Shown here one piece after another: positions 1 to 6,756 of a stretch of DNA of 8,278 nt (the stretch's first letter is position 1; each line of letters starts with the position of its first letter). The notes beneath the pieces were generated by a model, which made no database searches, had not been told where the DNA came from, and worked only from the letters and a program-made list of their open reading frames with translations. The DNA comes from Verrucomicrobiota bacterium. GTDB lineage: Bacteria > Verrucomicrobiota > Verrucomicrobiia > Opitutales > Opitutaceae. Where the stretch lies: contig JAUPWC010000495.1 of NCBI GenBank assembly GCA_030916665.1, positions 1 through 8,278 on the forward strand, given 5' to 3'. Both the position numbers and the translations under genes were made by a program.

Positions 1-753
1 CTGCACCTGCGACTGGTCGGTGCCGAAGTAGGACAGCGAGAGGAAGAACCCGCCGAGCAGACCGCTCCAGAAGGTGTAGCGCTTGTCGGGATCGGGCGAC
101 CAGTCCACGGCCTCGAGCTTGCCCATCGTGCCGGCGATGGCGGTGGCGTGGTCGGGCAGGCGCGCGAGCAGGATGCCGAAGGCCGAGAGCATGCCGATCC
201 AGATGATGGCCATCTGCCACTTCTGCGTGAGGTTCACCGCCGCGCTGCCGCCGGTGACGGTGTAGACGATCGCGACCACGCCGATGCCGACGATGATGAA
301 GTCGAGCCGCCAGCCGAGGACGGTAGAGAGGATGATGGCCGGCGCGTAGATGGTGATGCCGCTCTGGAGTCCGCGTTGGAGGAGAAACACGCCCGCGCCG
401 AAGAGACGGGTGCGGTTGTCGAAGCGTTTGCCGAGGTATTCGTAGGCGGTATAGACGCCCAGCCGGCGGTAGATGGGCAGGAAGACCGCGCAAACGAGGA
501 TCAGCGCGAGCGGCAGGCCAAAATAATTTTGGATGAAGGCGATGCCGTTCTCGAAAGCCACGCCGGGCAGCGAGAGGTAGGTGATGGTGCTGGCCTGCGT
601 GGCCGCGACCGAGAGCCCGATGGTGAACCAGCCGGTGGTCTTGTTGCCCTTGAGATAGGTGTCGAGGTGATCGGTGTGGCGCGTGCGCCACATGCCATAC
701 CCGGCGATGCCGAGCATGGTTCCGAGCAGCACGAGCCAGTCGATCGGGTTCAT
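1..753 (-). CDS. Sodium:solute symporter (SSS family), N-terminal 251 residues, gene cut by window edge
   Basis: This is the N-terminal half of an inner-membrane secondary transporter that couples Na+ entry to uptake of an organic solute; the substrate cannot be read from the sequence. Translating the minus strand from the ATG at 751-753 gives MNPIDWLVLLGTMLG, a first membrane span, then family-typical stretches. These are ATQASTITYLSLPG around residue 50, the YTAYEYLGKRF segment near residue 104, a GGSAAVNLTQKWQ loop near 163, and YFGTDQSQVQ at the visible end (normally followed by an R-Y-L run in this family). At least six hydrophobic segments are visible. Family members are usually about 500-600 residues, so roughly half is missing past position 1. 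No Shine-Dalgarno lies before the ATG. The gene follows a 46-residue membrane protein on the same strand, 115 nt away, and a hairpin repeat pair sits in that gap. Family call is firm; start is probable. Confidence 0.9.
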   Translation of the reverse strand, partial: MNPIDWLVLLGTMLGIAGYGMWRTRHTDHLDTYLKGNKTTGWFTIGLSVAATQASTITYLSLPGVAFENGIAFIQNYFGLPLALILVCAVFLPIYRRLGVYTAYEYLGKRFDNRTRLFGAGVFLLQRGLQSGITIYAPAIILSTVLGWRLDFIIVGIGVVAIVYTVTGGSAAVNLTQKWQMAIIWIGMLSAFGILLARLPDHATAIAGTMGKLEAVDWSPDPDKRYTFWSGLLGGFFLSLSYFGTDQSQVQ

Positions 754-773
754 GCGCGGGGCTGGAAAGGTGG

Positions 774-795
774 AACGCGTTGAACCCAACGCGTT
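774..795. repeat. Hairpin repeat copy A (REP-like)
   Basis: A perfect 9-bp stem AACGCGTTG (774-782) pairs with CAACGCGTT (787-795) around the tetraloop AACC. The conserved flank GGTGG (769-773) precedes it on the plus strand. It is related to the inverted copy at 818-839, with paired substitutions that keep the stem intact. There is no T-tract, so a simple intrinsic terminator is unlikely. Confidence 0.75.
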
Positions 796-817
796 GAGGA
801 AGCAGCGCGGCCGGACC

Positions 818-839
818 AGCGCCTTGGGGTCAAGGCGCT
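818..839. repeat. Hairpin repeat copy B (REP-like, inverted relative to copy A)
   Basis: A perfect 9-bp stem AGCGCCTTG (818-826) pairs with CAAGGCGCT (831-839) around the tetraloop GGGT. CCACC follows at 841-845, which reads GGTGG on the minus strand, matching the flank of copy A. The two copies are in opposite orientation, 22 nt apart, inside the gap between the 46-residue membrane protein and the symporter, so they would be transcribed within that operon. Confidence 0.75.
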
Positions 840-868
840 CCACCTGGAGTGACGCGGCGGCAGGCAGC

Positions 869-1009
869 TCATGCAAACCAGTGCGTGAACGCCGTCAGGG
901 CGGCGACGACGGCGAGGAAACACACGAAGACGAACACATAGACTCCGCGCCAGGTGCGGAAACCGGGCACACCGGGGGAGTCATCGTCGGGGGCTTCGGG
1001 TGTGGGCAT
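869..1009 (-). CDS. Small single-span membrane protein, 46 residues, upstream of the symporter
   Basis: The minus strand from the ATG at 1007-1009 reads MPTPEAPDDDSPGVPGFRTW, then RGVYVFVFVCFLAVVAALTAF and a short THWFA tail, stopping with TGA at 869-871. The first 20 residues are acidic and proline-rich. They are followed by an RTWR positive patch and one hydrophobic span (about residues 22-41), which predicts a single transmembrane helix. I do not recognise a named family. Short proteins of this kind (arginine/tryptophan patch, one helix) are often encoded directly before SSS symporters, by analogy to known small partners of SSS transporters such as DUF4212 or YhdT. It could therefore be an accessory subunit of the symporter downstream; that is an inference. 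The reading frame is short, so coding status rests on the sensible membrane topology and the position. No Shine-Dalgarno is visible. Confidence 0.7.
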   Translation of the reverse strand: MPTPEAPDDDSPGVPGFRTWRGVYVFVFVCFLAVVAALTAFTHWFA

Positions 1010-1024
1010 GTTCGGAGGTGTCAC

Positions 1025-1102
1025 CACTAAGTCACACTAATGGGCCACTAATGAAATCCATCAGCAGGTCTGGTGATTAGTGTCTCTTAGTGTGGATTAG
1101 TG
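1025..1102. repeat. Helically phased CACTAAT inverted-repeat cluster
   Basis: Three CACTAAT-like heptamers lie on the plus strand (CACTAAG 1025-1031, CACTAAT 1035-1041, CACTAAT 1046-1052). Three more lie on the minus strand (ATTAGTG 1076-1082, CTTAGTG 1086-1092, ATTAGTG 1096-1102). Spacing within each arm is 10-11 bp, one DNA turn. The two arms are imperfect reverse complements separated by 23 bp, so a long imperfect hairpin is possible. The cluster fills most of the intergenic gap between the PIG-L stop (1123) and the small membrane protein start (1009). Function is unknown; candidates are a protein-binding array, a mobile repeat or a processed RNA structure. Confidence 0.8.
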
Positions 1103-1122
1103 GTTAACAGGTTTGGAAAGGT

Positions 1123-3768
1123 TCATTTCCCCAGCGACACCAGATTGGCGAAGAGCCGGTGGGCGCCGGGGTGGCCGGCGGGCAGCTGGCGGAAGAACGA
1201 CAGGCCGGTGTAAACGAACCAGCCCTTGCCGTGCGGCGCGACGAGCAGGCTGCTGCGCAGCGGGGCCTCGCCGGGGTCGTTCATGGCGAGGATGGCGGTG
1301 TAGCGGGCTTCGTCCCACTTGCTCGGGAAATACGCGCCGCGCTCCTGCACCCAGCCCTCGAAATCGGCGTCGGTGATCTTGTTGGGCACGTTGAGCACCG
1401 GGTGATCGGGCGCGAGGAAGGCGACGGGCGCGTTTTCGTCGGTCACGCGCAGGCGCGGGGCCGGGCCCTCGATGGAGAGCTCGTAGGGACCGAGCACGGT
1501 GGCCTTGAGGCCGTTGGGGCGGTTGTATTGCGTGACGACCGTGCCGCCGGCCTCGACCCACGTGTAGAGGCCGGGGAGGTTGGCGGCGAGGTCGGCGCGG
1601 TCGTTGAAGGCGCGCACGCCGAGGACGACGGCGTCGAGGCCGGCGAGTTTTTCGGGTGCGAGATCGGTGCCCGTGAGCGTGACGACCTCGTAGCCGAGCT
1701 GCGCGAGGCTCTCGGCGGTGCTGTCGCCCGCGCCCGGCAGGTAGCCAATGCGTTTGCCGCGGGTCTGCACATTGAGCGCCACGAGGTGCGTGTGGGCGGG
1801 ACGCTGGAGCAATTGCACGGGCAAGTGCGGATAGCTGAGCACGAGGCGTTCGGTGCCGTAGGTCACGCCGCCGACTTCGGCGGAGGCCGCCAAGCTGGCG
1901 CGCACGGCCTTGGCCGGCGCGGTGACAGAGAAAGTGAGGGCAGCTTGGTCGCCCGCCTTGGCGAGCTCGAAGGATCTGCCGGTAGGGGCGATCGTCCATC
2001 CGGCAGGTGTGACCAGCTTGAGGTCGCCCCGCGAACCCGCACGCGCGGCGGTGACCTCGACGGTTACGTCCTTCGTAGCGCCGGGGGCGAAGAGTTCGAG
2101 ATCGTGCGCGAAGCCGAGCGAGACGGGCGGGATGACGGCGAGCCGTCGGCGCTGCTGAGCCTCGGGAGCATCAACGACTATCTGCACGGGCTCATCTGGA
2201 AGAACGAGCTGGTTGCCCTCCACGTCGAACACGAACTCGATGGGGAAAGCCGGCAGGTTATCGGGCGTGCTGATCAAGTGGGCCTGCTCGACCCGGAACA
2301 TGCCCGGGGTGCCTTCTTCGCGCAGCCAATAGGGCTGGCTCGCGGGGTTTCCGTCGGGCAGTGGCTGCTTGGATTCCCGGACCAAAGGCTGGTTGGCTGG
2401 CACCACGGCATTCACTGCGAGCTTGGCGTATTGGTGCGAGGTATGGACGGTCACCCACTCCACCGACACGGAATCCTTCAACGTCTTGGGCACCTGCAAT
2501 TTTTCCGAAGAGTAATCCGTCGGAATCCGGCGATAATCAACGGAGACCCATTTGACGGGCAGGGAGCCTGCCGCGGACACGGTGTGACGGAGGGCGAATG
2601 TTTCACCGGGGACAACCTCGGCCTGAGGCACGGTGGTTTCGACCACAAGTCCGAGGCAGGAGGCGATGACGCGATCGAGAGCGGCCCGCTTTTCCAGGTA
2701 GAGTCTGACCTCATCGGCGAAGGAAACTGAATCGAGTTTCGTGCGGAGGGCGAACAGCGCCGGCACGCTGGCGGCGGGGTCGGCGGGGTTGAATTTCGCG
2801 ATGACGTCGTCGATCAGCGGGATGAGCGCAGCGCCGCCGGGGATGCGGGCCCACGTCGTGTCCACACCGTCCATGATATCGGTCGTGGGCGGGTCGCCGG
2901 CGAGCAGCTGGAAGGTTTGCATGTTCGGACCGGCGCTGCCGGTGCGGGCCGCGAAGAAGCCGAGCGTCTGTGTCTTGTGCATGCCGCGACTCTGGTTGGC
3001 GATGGTGGCGAAGGGTTCGCCGGTGACGGGGTCGGCGCCGCCGATGTCGAACTGGATGGTCGGGCCGCTGAGCGCGCTCGGGTTGTTGCCCCAGCCGTTC
3101 CAGCCGATGCGTTTCGCCTGCCAGGGCGCGAGGCCTTCCTTGATCTGTTCCGGAAAGGCGGCGGGATCGGCGGCGAGCTTGAAGGCCTCGACCGCGAGCA
3201 TGGCCGAGGCGGTGTGCTGGCCGTGGCCGCCGCTGCCGGGCGGGATGGGGAAACGCGTGATGATGACGTCGGGCCGGAAGGTGCGGATGACGCGCACGAC
3301 GTCGCTGAGCACGGCCTGGTGGTCCCAGATGCGCAGCGCCTCCTCGGGGGACTTCGAGTAACCGTAGTCAATGGCGCGCGTGAAGAACTGGCGTCCGCCG
3401 TCGAGCTTGCGCGCGGCGATCAGTTCCTGCGTGCGGAGGACGCCGAGTTTTTCGCCGAAGTCCTTGCCGAGCTCGTTCTGGCCGCCGTCGCCGCGGGTGA
3501 CCGAGAGGTAGGCCGTGCGGTAGCCACGGCCGCGGGCCATGGCGGTGATGAGCTGGGTGTTCTCGTCGTCGGGGTGGGCGGCGACGTGCAGCACGGTGCC
3601 GGTGCTGGCAAAGGTGCGCAGCTGCTGGACGATGGCGGGCGTGCGGCCGGGTTCGTCAGCGCGGGCTGGAACGAGACCGACCAAAAGGAGACCGGAAAGA
3701 ACCGGGGCGAGGGCGCCCCGGCTCCAGGGGATGCACGCGGCGATGCGCGCGGAGACGCCGGCGGTCAT
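1123..3768 (-). CDS. Exported PIG-L (LmbE-type) deacetylase with C-terminal glutamine-amidotransferase-like domain
   Basis: An 881-residue protein, probably secreted to the periplasm or beyond, with an N-terminal zinc-dependent N-acetyl-sugar deacetylase domain. The signal peptide ends near ARA (residues 35-37) after the hydrophobic run APVLSGLLLVGLV. Catalytic and zinc-site motifs are visible: AHPDDEN (64-70), SVTRGDGGQN (89-98) and GGHGQHTAS (180-188). The rest of the PIG-L domain extends to about residue 300. A middle region with two beta-rich, immunoglobulin-like segments (about 380-465 and 525-640, the second resembling NEW3-type domains) follows. The C terminus (about 670-881) looks like a class-I glutamine-amidotransferase or ThuA-type fold, with RIGYLPGAGDS, LDAVVLGVRAFN and GKGWFVYTGLSF. 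Usual PIG-L proteins are about 220-300 residues, so this is the long multidomain type. The start is the ATG at 3766-3768, which overlaps the preceding stop (TGATG), implying translational coupling. The natural substrate is unknown. Confidence 0.9.
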   Translation of the reverse strand: MTAGVSARIAACIPWSRGALAPVLSGLLLVGLVPARADEPGRTPAIVQQLRTFASTGTVLHVAAHPDDENTQLITAMARGRGYRTAYLSVTRGDGGQNELGKDFGEKLGVLRTQELIAARKLDGGRQFFTRAIDYGYSKSPEEALRIWDHQAVLSDVVRVIRTFRPDVIITRFPIPPGSGGHGQHTASAMLAVEAFKLAADPAAFPEQIKEGLAPWQAKRIGWNGWGNNPSALSGPTIQFDIGGADPVTGEPFATIANQSRGMHKTQTLGFFAARTGSAGPNMQTFQLLAGDPPTTDIMDGVDTTWARIPGGAALIPLIDDVIAKFNPADPAASVPALFALRTKLDSVSFADEVRLYLEKRAALDRVIASCLGLVVETTVPQAEVVPGETFALRHTVSAAGSLPVKWVSVDYRRIPTDYSSEKLQVPKTLKDSVSVEWVTVHTSHQYAKLAVNAVVPANQPLVRESKQPLPDGNPASQPYWLREEGTPGMFRVEQAHLISTPDNLPAFPIEFVFDVEGNQLVLPDEPVQIVVDAPEAQQRRRLAVIPPVSLGFAHDLELFAPGATKDVTVEVTAARAGSRGDLKLVTPAGWTIAPTGRSFELAKAGDQAALTFSVTAPAKAVRASLAASAEVGGVTYGTERLVLSYPHLPVQLLQRPAHTHLVALNVQTRGKRIGYLPGAGDSTAESLAQLGYEVVTLTGTDLAPEKLAGLDAVVLGVRAFNDRADLAANLPGLYTWVEAGGTVVTQYNRPNGLKATVLGPYELSIEGPAPRLRVTDENAPVAFLAPDHPVLNVPNKITDADFEGWVQERGAYFPSKWDEARYTAILAMNDPGEAPLRSSLLVAPHGKGWFVYTGLSFFRQLPAGHPGAHRLFANLVSLGK

Positions 3769-4646
3769 CACTGCAGGCGTTCGAGGAGGGACTTGTTCAG
3801 GTCGATGTATTCGTCGCGCAGCGCGGGGCTGGGCGCCTGCTTGGCGGCTTCGAGCGACTTTTGCGCGGTGGCGATGGCGCCGGCCTTGTCGCCCATTTTT
3901 TCGAGGATGAGCGCCTTGCGATAGACGAGGTAGAAGGCATTGGGTTCGGCGGCGAGGGCGGCGTCCATCCACGCGGCGGCCTTGGCGAGATCGAGGTTGT
4001 TCTCCAGATAATACATCGCGGCGCGGGCGTAGGGAAGTTTTTCGCCGCCGGCGGCCATGATGGCCTCGATCTGCGGGACGAGCGTGGCCTTCACGTCGAA
4101 GGTGAGGGCGAGGGGCACGCGGGTCTTTTCCCAGACGATGTTGAGGGTGGCGGACTCGTCGCGGATGTCGTTCACGCTGATGTCGAGGGTCTCGACGTGG
4201 TCGTCGAGCGTGACCGGCACGGCCTGGATGCGGGCGACGTCGTTCTTCTGGTCGTAGCTGTAGACGCCCCACTGGGACATGTTCTTGTGGATGATGACGG
4301 TCCACTGGGTCGCGCCCGGGATGGTGAACAGCTCGTAAGTGCCGGCGGGGATGTCGGTGCCGTTGATCTTCAGGGCGGTGTTGAAGGTGATCTTGGTCGC
4401 GGTGTTCGCGCCGGTGCGCCAGATGTGGTCGTAGGGCACGAGGCCGCCGAAAACCTTGCGGCCCTTGGCCCCGGGGCGGTTGTAGCTGATCTGGATGTCG
4501 GTGAGGCCGACGCGCTGGGTGAGGCTCACGCTCGGGCTGGCGTCGGGGAAGTTGATCTTGGGAGCGGGTGCTTGGGCGAAGAGGCTCGTGGCCATTGCAC
4601 AGACGGCAAACGCGGCCAGGCCGCGGCGAAGCAGATGGGTAGTCAT
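3768..4646 (-). CDS. Exported DUF2911 protein with C-terminal TPR-like repeats
   Basis: A 292-residue protein with a clear signal peptide (MTTHLLRRG, then the hydrophobic AAFAVCAMATSLFA; cleavage near residue 24 or 26). The DUF2911 domain spans about residues 40-180 and shows its typical core: VGLTDIQISYNRPGAKGR (47-64), the FGGLVPYDHIWRTGANTATK stretch (66-85), DIPAGTYELFTIPG (98-111) and WTVIIHKN (115-122). Helical repeats from about 205 to 270 (ARAAMYYLENN, AAWMDAALAAEPNAFYLVYRKA, MGDKAGAIATAQKSLEAA) resemble tetratricopeptide repeats, suggesting a protein-binding tail. The molecular function of DUF2911 is not established. It is the first gene of a two-gene operon; its TGA shares one base with the ATG of the PIG-L gene, so the two are probably made together and both exported. 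The start is preceded by a plausible sigma-70-type promoter but no Shine-Dalgarno. Confidence 0.9.
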   Translation of the reverse strand: MTTHLLRRGLAAFAVCAMATSLFAQAPAPKINFPDASPSVSLTQRVGLTDIQISYNRPGAKGRKVFGGLVPYDHIWRTGANTATKITFNTALKINGTDIPAGTYELFTIPGATQWTVIIHKNMSQWGVYSYDQKNDVARIQAVPVTLDDHVETLDISVNDIRDESATLNIVWEKTRVPLALTFDVKATLVPQIEAIMAAGGEKLPYARAAMYYLENNLDLAKAAAWMDAALAAEPNAFYLVYRKALILEKMGDKAGAIATAQKSLEAAKQAPSPALRDEYIDLNKSLLERLQ

Positions 4647-4668
4647 AGGAAGGGGAAGGGTGTGGCAG

Positions 4669-4696
4669 GATATAGCCAGAAGCCGGCAAAGGACAA
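4669..4696 (-). promoter_or_regulatory. Candidate sigma-70-type promoter of the DUF2911/PIG-L operon
   Basis: Read on the minus strand, TTGTCC (4691-4696, four of six to TTGACA) is followed after a 16-nt spacer by TATATC (4669-4674, four of six to TATAAT). It sits 22 nt before the ATG at 4646, giving a short predicted leader of about 15 nt. This is consensus matching only. Confidence 0.4.
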
Positions 4697-4724
4697 GTGC
4701 CCGTCCATCAGAGCCTTCATGCTA

Positions 4725-5135
4725 TCAGTCGAGCAAAGCGTCCACGACCGGCCAGTCGGCTGCGGCGAGATCGTAACCGCGCAGCTCCGCAGGCGGCACC
4801 CAGGCGATCGCGACGTGTTCTTGCGGATGAGGTGCGGCCGAGCCGGGTGCCAGCGCGCACACGAACGGGATCATTTCGATGACCACGGTCTTGTAGTCGT
4901 GAATGAACGGCGCGAGGGCGCGGCTGATTTGGATCTGGCAGCCCAGCTCTTCGTAAATTTCCCGGATGATCGCCGCCGTCGGGTCCTCGTTGGGTTCGAC
5001 CTTGCCGCCGGGGAACTCCCACTTGAGCGGCAGGAGCTTGTGCGGGGGGCGTTGGGCCACAAGCACATGGCCGTCGCGCTCGATGACGGCGCAGACGACG
5101 GGGACAGGCGGCTTCGGATCAGAGAGGGCAGACAT
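4725..5135 (-). CDS. MutT-like Nudix hydrolase
   Basis: A 136-residue cytoplasmic Nudix pyrophosphohydrolase. The complete Nudix box lies at residues 44-66: G44, E50, then REIYEELGC (58-66), fitting GX5EX7REUXEEXGU with all metal-ligand glutamates present. The preceding LKWEFPGGKVEP and the VVCAVIERDGHVLVAQRPP strand resemble MutT (8-oxo-dGTP diphosphatase), as does the C-terminal DWPVVDALL segment. Oxidised-nucleotide sanitation is therefore the likeliest role, but substrate cannot be fixed within this superfamily from sequence alone. The frame is open upstream to an ATG at 5198. The internal ATG at 5133-5135 (MSALSDPKPP) was chosen because it gives the usual family length and avoids overlap with the divergent HDOD gene; the extra 21 residues show no family features. 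Divergently oriented to the HDOD gene; its 3' end is 78 nt before the DUF2911 start. Confidence 0.88.
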   Translation of the reverse strand: MSALSDPKPPVPVVCAVIERDGHVLVAQRPPHKLLPLKWEFPGGKVEPNEDPTAAIIREIYEELGCQIQISRALAPFIHDYKTVVIEMIPFVCALAPGSAAPHPQEHVAIAWVPPAELRGYDLAAADWPVVDALLD

Positions 5136-5196
5136 GGGGGCCGATGGCTCAAGAGGGGATGCCAGCGAGCCGATATAGGTGTCACTCCCAATCCTC

Positions 5197-6312
5197 ATGT
5201 CAGCGGCCCTTGCAGCGCTTTTCCGTGGCTGGTGGGTGCGGTTCTACCTCCGGCCCAAGCCGGCGGCACCGACACCTGCCCGGGTGGAACTGTTGGCCAA
5301 AACCGAGGATACACCGGCCGTCGCCCTGGCGGTCGAACCCGAACCGATGGCGCAGCCCGCAATCGCTGCGTCGTCATCGCGGTCGCCGCTTGGCGTGACG
5401 CGTGCGCCGTTCATTCCCGTGGCGCAGCCGGCGCTGCGCGCCAGCACGCTGGCGAAGCTCGCGACGTTGCAGCAGATTCCGTCGTTGCAGGCGCTGGCGC
5501 AGGGTTTCCTGCGCGCCACGGCGCGCAGCGACGGCTCGATCGAGGACGTGGTGGCTGCGGTCGAGAAAGACCCGGCGCTCTGCGTGCGCGTGCTGCGCAT
5601 GGCCAACTCGGCCTTCGTCGCCTCCGAGCAGCGCATCGAGGACGTCGCCACCGCGGTGCAGATGCTGGGCTTGCAGCGGGTGAACACGCTTTCGCATGCG
5701 CTCTTCATGATGCGCGATGCGCACAACACGAACGGCGGCGTGGACTGGCGGCATCTGTGGATGCACGCCTTGGCCACGGCGGCCATCGCGGAGGAAATCG
5801 AAAAGCAGCTCGGCCGCGAAACGGGCCAGCAGCTCTACCTCGCGGCCCTGTTGCACGACGTGGGCAAGATCGTGCTCTCAACGGTGGCGCCCGAGGCCTA
5901 CCGTGCGATCATGGACAAGGCCTGGAACAGCGAGGGCCGGCTCGACGCCCTCGAAACCGTGTGCTTCGGCGTCGGGCACAGCGAGGCTGGCGTGATCTTT
6001 GCGCAGCAGAGCGGCCTGCCCGGCGAGGTCATCACCGGCATCGCGCACCATGCCGACCCGGCACAGGCGGAGAGCCATCGCCTCACCGTGGCCGTCGTAA
6101 GCCTGGCGAACTATCTCGCGAAATTCTACGGACTTGGCTTCAGCGGCACGCGGCTCGACGAGGCCGACGGCGAGCTGGAGGTGCAGCCCGGTTGGGCGGT
6201 GATCGCCGGTGAAACCGGCGCAACCCCCGACATCGCGGGCATTTCGCAGGCGGTGGACGGCGTGGTCGGTGGGCTCAAGCAGGACCTGCTTTCGCTGCGC
6301 GACGCGGCCTGA
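5197..6312 (+). CDS. HDOD-domain signalling/regulatory protein
   Basis: A 371-residue protein with an HDOD domain at about residues 85-300. HDOD is a divergent HD-fold module found in bacterial signalling proteins, often without demonstrated phosphodiesterase activity. Conserved positions are present: LQQIPSLQAL (91-100), DPALCVRVLRMANSAF (125-140), H190 in LWMHAL, LLHDVGKIVL (218-227) with H220/D221, GVGHSEAG (258-265) and the HH pair at 284-285. The HD pair and later histidines are intact, so metal binding is possible. The N terminus is unusual: MSAALAALFRGWWVRFYLRP is hydrophobic/amphipathic and is followed by an Ala/Pro-rich linker to about residue 84, hinting at membrane association. No output domain (GGDEF, kinase) is fused. 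A GTG six codons upstream (5179) is an alternative start; neither start has a well-placed Shine-Dalgarno. Divergent from the Nudix gene. Confidence 0.88.
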   Translation: MSAALAALFRGWWVRFYLRPKPAAPTPARVELLAKTEDTPAVALAVEPEPMAQPAIAASSSRSPLGVTRAPFIPVAQPALRASTLAKLATLQQIPSLQALAQGFLRATARSDGSIEDVVAAVEKDPALCVRVLRMANSAFVASEQRIEDVATAVQMLGLQRVNTLSHALFMMRDAHNTNGGVDWRHLWMHALATAAIAEEIEKQLGRETGQQLYLAALLHDVGKIVLSTVAPEAYRAIMDKAWNSEGRLDALETVCFGVGHSEAGVIFAQQSGLPGEVITGIAHHADPAQAESHRLTVAVVSLANYLAKFYGLGFSGTRLDEADGELEVQPGWAVIAGETGATPDIAGISQAVDGVVGGLKQDLLSLRDAA

Positions 6313-6360
6313 GCGCGGGCCTGCAACTTTTCCCGGGCGGTCCGTGTTCTTGGGCTACCT

Positions 6361-6624
6361 ATGAAAACTTTCCTCAAAATCATCCTCGTGGCGGCGCTGC
6401 TGGTGATCGCCATCAAGCTCAGCCCGGTGCTCTTCGTCGGAGCCATCGTGGGCCTCCTCGTCGCCGCGGTGCTCGGGTCCGTCGGTCTCTCGCTCGTCGC
6501 GGCCTTCCTGGCCGTCGCGCTCGCCCTCGTGGTCGCGCTCGCGCCGATCTGGATTCCGGTGCTCTGCGTCATCGGCCTCGTGAAGCTTTTCCGCACCAAG
6601 GAGCCGAACGTCGTCACGGCCTGA
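6361..6624 (+). CDS. Small hydrophobic membrane protein, 87 residues, unknown function
   Basis: I do not recognise the family. The protein starts MKTFLKIILVAALLVIAIKL and is almost wholly hydrophobic, with predicted spans at about residues 4-19, 22-45 and 46-75, and a short polar tail KLFRTKEPNVVTA. Two or three transmembrane helices are expected; the lysines near the N terminus could also act as a signal-anchor. The Ala/Val/Leu-rich composition resembles small envelope-stress or phage-shock-type membrane proteins, but nothing specific supports that. It lies 48 nt after the HDOD gene on the same strand, so co-transcription is possible, and a strong intrinsic terminator begins 15-17 nt after its stop. 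There is no clear Shine-Dalgarno before the ATG (upstream bases TTGGGCTACCT). Coding status is supported by the coherent membrane topology and the terminator placed right after it. Confidence 0.75.
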   Translation: MKTFLKIILVAALLVIAIKLSPVLFVGAIVGLLVAAVLGSVGLSLVAAFLAVALALVVALAPIWIPVLCVIGLVKLFRTKEPNVVTA

Positions 6625-6638
6625 GGTGCGCGAGAATG

Positions 6639-6668
6639 AAACGGCGGCCCTCCGGGGCCGCCGTTTTT
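6639..6668 (+). terminator. Rho-independent terminator after the 87-residue membrane protein
   Basis: Ten GC-rich pairs (ACGGCGGCCC 6641-6650 with GGGCCGCCGT 6655-6664) enclose a TCCG loop, extended by two A-T pairs, and are followed by TTTTT (6664-6668). The stem starts 15-17 nt past the stop codon. It should end transcripts from the HDOD/membrane-protein unit. Confidence 0.92.
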
Positions 6669-6756
6669 CGTTTTACCCACTTCCCCTGCTCAAAAACGCC
6701 GGCATCCGGTCGAACCACAGGGAATGCATATTTGTCGGAAAATTTGACCTGCGCTT

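Noticed and set aside
148..783. Plus-strand open frame of 211 codons near the left end
   Set aside because: Antisense to the symporter, whose minus-strand translation shows clear family motifs throughout.
1159..2730. Long plus-strand open frame (523 codons) opposite the PIG-L gene
   Set aside because: Antisense shadow caused by high GC at third codon positions; low-complexity product rich in Gly, Arg and Glu, with no recognisable domain, fully covered by a well-supported gene.
3769..4689. Upstream extension of the PIG-L frame by 307 codons through the whole DUF2911 gene
   Set aside because: The extension is the out-of-frame shadow of DUF2911 (Arg/Pro/His-rich). The signal peptide and the TGATG coupling place the true start at 3768.
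5136..5196. Possible divergent promoters between the Nudix and HDOD genes
   Set aside because: TATATC-like hexamers exist, but no -35 element at acceptable spacing was found on either strand.
5136..5198. N-terminal extension of the Nudix protein to an ATG at 5198
   Set aside because: It adds 21 residues without family similarity and overlaps the divergent HDOD start.
3861..6212. Very long plus-strand open frame (783 codons) across DUF2911, Nudix and part of HDOD
   Set aside because: It runs antisense to two clear genes and out of frame with a third; the product has no domain and biased composition.
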